The notes under the pieces are model-generated. The model had not been told where the DNA came from. It saw only the letters and a program-made list of their open reading frames with translations, and ran no database searches. The translations under genes were made by a program, and so were the position numbers. Below are positions 35,035 through 39,328 of a stretch of DNA of 39,328 bases, piece after piece; position 1 is the stretch's first letter, and each line of letters opens with the position of its first letter. The DNA is from Tissierellia bacterium (GTDB lineage: Bacteria; Bacillota; Clostridia; Tissierellales; Tissierellaceae), in assembly GCA_012520755.1 (NCBI GenBank), contig JAAYNS010000096.1:1-39328 (forward strand), given 5' to 3'.

Positions 35035-35036
35035 CT
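35009..35036 (+). terminator. Terminator of the 6S RNA gene
   Basis: ACCCCTTAG-GAAA-CTAAGGGGT followed by TTTTC; nine pairs with a GNRA tetraloop. Confidence 0.93.
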
Positions 35037-35113
35037 TTGTAATTTGCCATTAATATGAATAATATTTTGTAATAGAGAGAATATAAATTATAAATGATAA
35101 TGGAGGTATAATT

Positions 35114-35305
35114 ATGGAAATGACAACTAAAGAAGTCTTAAAGAAGAAAATGCTAGATGCACAAGAGATGGTAAGAGATTATGAAGTGTATTCGAAAAAG
35201 GTAGATGATCCTGAAGTAGCAAACATGTTTAAGGAATATGCTGAAGAATGTGGTATGCAGGCTGCAAACTTGGGGAAAATAATTGAAAGAAAATTTGAAA
35301 GATAA
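35114..35305 (+). CDS. Small helical protein of unknown function, 63 aa
   Basis: All-helical, soluble and charged (KEVLKKKMLDAQEMVRDYEVYSKK, DPEVANMFKEYAEECGMQAANLGKII). The pattern of two helices with EYAEECG recalls short ferritin-like or spore-associated small proteins, but the metal ligands of a ferritin domain are not complete, so no function is given. ATG 35114 behind ggagg. Located between the 6S RNA and the YtxH gene. Confidence 0.72.
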   Translation: MEMTTKEVLKKKMLDAQEMVRDYEVYSKKVDDPEVANMFKEYAEECGMQAANLGKIIERKFER

Positions 35306-35395
35306 TACTTTTGTTAATAAACTGATTATTAACTATAGGAAATGGGTAAAATTATATATAGTTTATATTACTACTTTAAAAAGGGGTGTGCCTTA

Positions 35396-35809
35396 ATGAA
35401 ATTGAATAAAGTAATCGAAGAAAAGAGAAAACAAAAAGAAAGAGCTAGAAGAATTGAAGCAACAAAGAAACTTGCCGTAGGAACTGCTATTGGTACAGCT
35501 ATTGGTGCTGCTGCAGGGGTATTGTTGGCACCAAAGTCAGGCAAGGAGACTAGGGATGATATTGCCAATAAATCAAAAGAAATCACTGAAACTGTAAAGA
35601 AGACCGCTGCAGAGCAAATTGAAGCTACTAAAGAATGGTCAGCTAAAGTGAAAAGCGAACTAAAAAAAGGTGTAGATGAAAAGATTGAAGACCTTGCTGA
35701 AGATGCTAGTGAAATAGTTGAGGAAATAGTAGATGATGCTAATGAAGGCCTAGCTTCAGTAGAAGAAATATTATTAGAAAATAATGATGATGAGGAAGAA
35801 ATTAAGTAA
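35396..35809 (+). CDS. YtxH domain protein
   Basis: 137 aa from ATG 35396 (nine bases after aagggg); the track's start at 35342 adds 18 residues with no ribosome site. Basic N-terminus (KLNKVIEEKRKQKERARR), then the small-residue membrane segment AVGTAIGTAIGAAAGVLLAPKSGKETRDD that defines YtxH, then a long acidic helix. In Bacillus the ytxGH genes belong to the general stress response. Here it is followed 30 nt later by a DUF948-like gene, the same pairing. Molecular function unknown. Confidence 0.88.
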   Translation: MKLNKVIEEKRKQKERARRIEATKKLAVGTAIGTAIGAAAGVLLAPKSGKETRDDIANKSKEITETVKKTAAEQIEATKEWSAKVKSELKKGVDEKIEDLAEDASEIVEEIVDDANEGLASVEEILLENNDDEEEIK

Positions 35810-35839
35810 ATACAAATCTATTACAAAGGAGGAATAGTA

Positions 35840-36313
35840 ATGGATGCAATCCTTACTGTGCAGGATTTGTTTACGTTAATTTTGTTCTTACTGGGGATTG
35901 GAGCTTTAATCTATTTGGTTTTGGTGTTAAGCAAAATCAATAAGCTAGTAGGCTATGTTAAAGATATGGCTGATGCTAACTCTAAGGAGATAGATACAAC
36001 GATTAAACAATTACCTGAAATATCTAAAAATGTGAATGCTATTACTAAAGAAACTAAGGAAGCAATTGAAACTCTTCGACCAGATATAAGTGAAGTGGTA
36101 CATAATGTTAACTCTATAACAGATAAGGTAGAAGGTATAACAAGTGTAATTAATGATACTACACACAAAGTCGGAGACACTGTAGATATTGTATCAGACA
36201 GCATATCTGAAACAGCAGAAACATTACAGTTGAATGCAAGAAACATTACAGAATATATAGCTATCATCAGAGAAATCATAGAAACGATAAGAAATTATTT
36301 ACAAAAGAAATAA
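35840..36313 (+). CDS. DUF948/YtxG-like membrane protein with coiled coil
   Basis: 157 aa: N-terminal membrane helix (~10-30, LFTLILFLLGIGALIYLVLVL) followed by heptad-like repeats (IDTTIKQLPEISKNVNAIT, ISEVVHNVNSITDKVEGITSVI) predicted to form a long coiled coil in the cytoplasm, reminiscent of methyl-accepting-protein or DUF948 stalks. ATG 35840 behind aggagg. The pair with YtxH mirrors the Bacillus ytxG-ytxH arrangement. Ends at a terminator. Confidence 0.82.
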   Translation: MDAILTVQDLFTLILFLLGIGALIYLVLVLSKINKLVGYVKDMADANSKEIDTTIKQLPEISKNVNAITKETKEAIETLRPDISEVVHNVNSITDKVEGITSVINDTTHKVGDTVDIVSDSISETAETLQLNARNITEYIAIIREIIETIRNYLQKK

Positions 36314-36337
36314 GAACCCTTAATCTGGGTTCTTTTG
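36312..36337 (+). terminator. Terminator of the ytxH/DUF948 operon
   Basis: AAGAACCC-ttaatct-GGGTTCTT followed by TT, starting within the stop codon. Confidence 0.85.
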
Positions 36338-36357
36338 ACTTTTAAAGGAAATATTCT

Positions 36358-36386
36358 TTGATTACTCTTATTATTATTGATATACT
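36358..36386 (+). promoter_or_regulatory. Promoter of the lipid kinase gene
   Basis: TTGATT (36358-36363), 17 nt, TATACT (36381-36386). A second TATAAT lies at 36392. Confidence 0.6.
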
Positions 36387-36435
36387 AAGTATATAATCGA
36401 ATTATCATAATAATTATTATTAGGAGACAAGCATC

Positions 36436-37344
36436 ATGGAAATAAAGAGTATAAAATTTATAATAAATCCTTCATCTGGAAGGCAAACAATGGAAAGAAG
36501 AATTGATGTCTTAATCAAAATGTTATTGGACAATGGATATATAGTTGGAAAATCTTTTACCAAAGAAAAAAATGATGCAATGATTATGGCAAAGAAAGCT
36601 TGCAATTCCAATTTTGATTTAATAATTGCATGTGGTGGTGATGGAACTGTTAATGAAGTAGCAAAAGGGATAATGGAGAGTAGAAGGAAGTTACCTCTTG
36701 CAATTTTGTCAGGTGGAACCGTTAATGATTTTGCTAAATACTTAGCCTTACCAACCAATGCAAGGGAATTTTACAAGTTAATTAAAAGAGAAAGAATGAT
36801 AGAGGTAGATATTGGGAAAGTACATACAATTAACAAATCTGAACATGAATATTTTGTAAATGTTGCAGCGGCAGGCATGTTAACAAATGTGGCCTATCAA
36901 GTGCAAGCAGATATAAAAGCTGTTTTAGGTAGAATGGCTTATTACTTTGAGGGTATAAAGGAGTTAGGTAAACAAAAATTTGACCCCCTTCAAGTAAGAA
37001 TAAAGAGTGATGAATATGAAAATGAGGAAGACATCTTATTGTTTTTAGTTTCTAATAGTTCTTCAATTGGTGGATTTAAGAAGTTGGCACCAGAAGCAGA
37101 TATATTAGATGGATTATTAGATGTGGTCATAATTAAAAAATCTGCAATAACTGATTTAGCTAATATATTTATGAATATATTAACAGGAGATCATATTAAT
37201 CATCCAAATGTAATTTATTATAAAACAAAGTCCGTTTATATAGAATCTAGTAGTATAGTCCCTATAGACATAGATGGGGAATATGGTGGAGAGCTTCCTG
37301 CGAGATTTGAAGTGATTCCCAAAGCATTAAGAATACTAATATAA
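36436..37344 (+). CDS. Diacylglycerol kinase-type lipid kinase (YegS/BmrU/DagK family)
   Basis: Cytoplasmic lipid kinase that likely phosphorylates diacylglycerol to recycle it into phospholipid. N-terminal FIINPSSGR, nucleotide-binding CGGDGTVNEVAKGI (~66-79), LSGGTVNDFAKYL, and C-terminal beta-domain GGFKKLAPEADILDGLLDVVII and IDGEYGGELPARFEV are diagnostic. 302 aa is standard. ATG 36436 behind aggag, about ten bases away. The next gene starts 26 bases after its stop, so the signalling protein may be co-transcribed. Confidence 0.93.
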   Translation: MEIKSIKFIINPSSGRQTMERRIDVLIKMLLDNGYIVGKSFTKEKNDAMIMAKKACNSNFDLIIACGGDGTVNEVAKGIMESRRKLPLAILSGGTVNDFAKYLALPTNAREFYKLIKRERMIEVDIGKVHTINKSEHEYFVNVAAAGMLTNVAYQVQADIKAVLGRMAYYFEGIKELGKQKFDPLQVRIKSDEYENEEDILLFLVSNSSSIGGFKKLAPEADILDGLLDVVIIKKSAITDLANIFMNILTGDHINHPNVIYYKTKSVYIESSSIVPIDIDGEYGGELPARFEVIPKALRILI

Positions 37345-37369
37345 TTATTATATCAAAGGGGCAAGGAAT

Positions 37370-39328
37370 ATGAGGATCATTAATAATAGATATATTATTG
37401 ATAAAATGATACGAAAAGATCAAGTAGAGGAAACGTATACAATAAAAGACTCTTGGAGCAAGGATGCTATTTATCATATGAGAATGCTTGATTCTAACAA
37501 AGATAAAGAAACAATTGAGTATTATTTGGAAGAATTCATTCAAATTGCTCAAATAAAACATAAGAATCTTTTAAGCAGTAATGATTTTGGAATTGTAGAG
37601 ACAATCAATTTGAAAAAAACAGATAATACTAAGTACTATGTTGTATCAGAATATACAGACTGGACTTTATTAAAAATTCAGGATGTTACTAAAGATTTAA
37701 AGCATAGATTGCATTTGTTATTAGATATTATTAGTCTTATTGATTATTTACATTTTAGAGGAATAACCTATAGAGTTTTGTGTCCCTCACATATATTCTA
37801 TTCTAAAGAAAAAGGAATAAAATTAATGAATTTGTCTGTATCTTTAACAAAGCCAATTACTTCCTTCAATGATGGGTTTGATGAGAATTTTTTAGCGCCT
37901 GAAGTTTTAATGAATAATTCGGATTTTGAACTAAATTCAGATAAATATTCTATTGGGATGATAATAAAGTATCTTCTGCATGATTGCCCTTTATCAGATT
38001 CTGGTGATCATTATACATATATAGAAGACTTGAATTTAAGTAGCACACAAAAAGAATTTTTTGATGACATAATAAATGACCTAACTAAAAGTATGCCTGC
38101 CAACAGGAAACTATCTTTAAGAGAAATAATAAATGATATTATTAGAGTTTTCAATTTAAATTATTCATATGACCTTGTTAGAGAACGTGATACACTATTT
38201 TTTAATACTCCTATAGTTGGATTAAATAGAGAAATAAATGAAATCTTAGCAACAGATTGGAAAATTGGAAAGGACATAAATTATTATAAAGGAATTGTTA
38301 TCCGTGGTGGAAGTGGATTAGGGAAGACAAAACTATTACAAGAAGCTTCTTTTAGATTGAGGATGAGATGCAGAACAGTTTATAATATAAACTGCTCTAA
38401 GGTCTTTAATAAACAAAATATCACGAAATTTTTTAATAAGATAACAGAAAAAACACCAGATAATGTTATTGCAAAATATAAAGATGACTTATCTAGCTTA
38501 ATAGCATTAATGACAGATGATTACGATAATTATCAATTGAATGATAGATTAAGGTTCTTTAATAGAATTAGTAATTTTTTCAACGAGATTTCTAAGGATA
38601 ATAAGTTTTATATCATAATTGAAGACTTTGAAAAAACGAACTCTATATTCATACAGTTTTTTGATTTTCTAATTAGGAATATAGATAAGAACCAAATATT
38701 TTTCCTTTTATCTTATAATGAAATTAGTAGAAAATCTGATGAGGTTAGTGAGACTATCTATAATCTGGCTAAGAACTTATATATAACATTTATAGATTTA
38801 AAACCACTATCTTTAGATGATACAGGTAGATACATTAAAGATGTTTTGGGGATTCCTTTTATACCTTACAATTTTGTTACATCGATATATAATGAAAGCA
38901 AAGGGATACCAGGTTATATTAGTTTAATTATAAAAGATCTATATGATAGGGAACAATTGTATGTTGGTGAAAATGGACTATGGGAAATAAGAAATACTGA
39001 TAGATTAAAACTGAATATTCCATCAAATATTAATGATGCTTTGCTAAATCAATTAAAAAGATATGAAGATAGTTATCTTGAGGTTATTAAGTACTTATCA
39101 ATATTTAATATTAAGACAATAAAAGAAGTAATTTTGGATATGGTGGATTTTGATGAGAAAAAGCTTGATGCTATTTTAAAAGATTTAGTTAAGGAACGAT
39201 TTTTGGAAGAGAGCATAGGAGATTTAGGCTATTATTATAGTTTGACAAGTGAAGAATTGAAAAGGTATTTATATTTGAATATGCCTGAAGATATGAAGTT
39301 GGAATTTCATGCTAAAGCTGCTGATATC
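37370..39328 (+). CDS. Pseudokinase-ATPase signalling protein (3' truncated)
   Basis: Not in the ORF track because it runs off the window; 653 codons are open. ATG 37370 behind aaggggcaagg. Residues ~1-270 have the layout of a Ser/Thr protein kinase (IAQIKHKNLLSSNDFGI, YYVVSEYTDWTLL, LIDYLHFRGITYRVLCPSHIFY, FLAPEVL, DKYSIGMIIKYLL) but lack the glycine loop, the ATP lysine, the catalytic aspartate (YRVLCPSHIF in place of YRDLKPxNI) and DFG. This is a pseudokinase. Next comes an ATPase: P-loop GGSGLGKT (313-320) and Walker B FYIIIEDFE (~413), then helical and winged-helix-like repeats. The order recalls large kinase/AAA-ATPase signalling proteins that end in GAF, histidine kinase or GGDEF domains. 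The C-terminal output domain is outside the window. Confidence 0.85.
   Translation, partial: MRIINNRYIIDKMIRKDQVEETYTIKDSWSKDAIYHMRMLDSNKDKETIEYYLEEFIQIAQIKHKNLLSSNDFGIVETINLKKTDNTKYYVVSEYTDWTLLKIQDVTKDLKHRLHLLLDIISLIDYLHFRGITYRVLCPSHIFYSKEKGIKLMNLSVSLTKPITSFNDGFDENFLAPEVLMNNSDFELNSDKYSIGMIIKYLLHDCPLSDSGDHYTYIEDLNLSSTQKEFFDDIINDLTKSMPANRKLSLREIINDIIRVFNLNYSYDLVRERDTLFFNTPIVGLNREINEILATDWKIGKDINYYKGIVIRGGSGLGKTKLLQEASFRLRMRCRTVYNINCSKVFNKQNITKFFNKITEKTPDNVIAKYKDDLSSLIALMTDDYDNYQLNDRLRFFNRISNFFNEISKDNKFYIIIEDFEKTNSIFIQFFDFLIRNIDKNQIFFLLSYNEISRKSDEVSETIYNLAKNLYITFIDLKPLSLDDTGRYIKDVLGIPFIPYNFVTSIYNESKGIPGYISLIIKDLYDREQLYVGENGLWEIRNTDRLKLNIPSNINDALLNQLKRYEDSYLEVIKYLSIFNIKTIKEVILDMVDFDEKKLDAILKDLVKERFLEESIGDLGYYYSLTSEELKRYLYLNMPEDMKLEFHAKAADI

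Noticed and set aside
37262-37561. 99-aa minus-strand ORF at the end of the lipid kinase gene
   Set aside because: Overlaps the lipid kinase 3' end and the start of a 653-codon open + strand ORF with a good ribosome site and recognisable domains.
1-39328. CRISPR array, insertion sequence, prophage or toxin-antitoxin locus
   Set aside because: No regularly spaced repeats, transposase, integrase, phage structural gene or recognisable toxin-antitoxin pair was seen on either strand.

Overview
The window is chromosomal DNA of a low-GC Gram-positive bacterium, most likely an anaerobic member of the Clostridia/Tissierellia. The evidence is AT-rich coding sequence, strong Shine-Dalgarno sites in front of ATG, GTG or TTG starts, AddAB rather than RecBCD, a GlpP antiterminator, a YtxH/DUF948 pair and a 6S RNA. 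The genus cannot be fixed from sequence reading alone. I see no transposase, integrase, prophage, CRISPR array, tRNA or rRNA. The region reads as ordinary core chromosome, with several small regulatory oddities.

Layout. (1) 1-2568: the 3' end of an oligopeptide ABC importer operon (oppC fragment, oppD, oppF). (2) 2637-5683: dodecin; then a class II aldolase and an MtnA-type isomerase that together look like the 5-deoxyribose/methylthioribose branch of the DHAP shunt; then a radical SAM protein with an SPL-like motif. (3) 5770-8650: a small membrane protein, a NagZ-type lipoprotein with a ROK sugar kinase, and an unassigned structured leader that ends in a terminator. (4) 8676-16228: addB-addA, in which both subunits carry an iron-sulfur nuclease signature, and a convergent MFS transporter. 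(5) 16344-23548: an ABC exporter, a small unknown gene, a polysaccharide deacetylase, then a response regulator, histidine kinase and lipoprotein operon with a small membrane protein. (6) 23545-24984, minus strand: recX, a GIY-YIG protein and glpP. (7) 25130-30014: an FHA protein, a SEDS glycosyltransferase, a class B PBP and oligoendopeptidase F. (8) 30048-32896: NAD kinase, an RluA-family pseudouridine synthase and two unknown genes. (9) 33024-37344: an FtsH-type protease with an apparent ATA start, 6S RNA, a small helical protein, YtxH, a DUF948-like protein and a lipid kinase. (10) 37370 to the window end: a long partial ORF, absent from the ORF track, encoding a pseudokinase-ATPase signalling protein.

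How the genes connect. Cell-envelope work dominates: muropeptide recycling (NagZ, ROK), peptidoglycan deacetylation, an envelope two-component system with its own lipoprotein, a SEDS/PBP pair with an FHA phosphopeptide reader, FtsH and a diacylglycerol-kinase-type enzyme. The second theme is disposal of 5'-deoxyadenosine-derived sugar next to a radical SAM enzyme, a plausible metabolic pairing. Many track ORFs start too early. I moved starts downstream where a Shine-Dalgarno or -10 element lies inside the proposed N-terminus, and upstream for ftsH.

The only stretch over 300 bases without a protein gene is 34770-35113, which holds the 6S RNA with its promoter and terminator. Most convergent gene ends are closed by hairpins built into the overlapping 3' ends of the coding regions.
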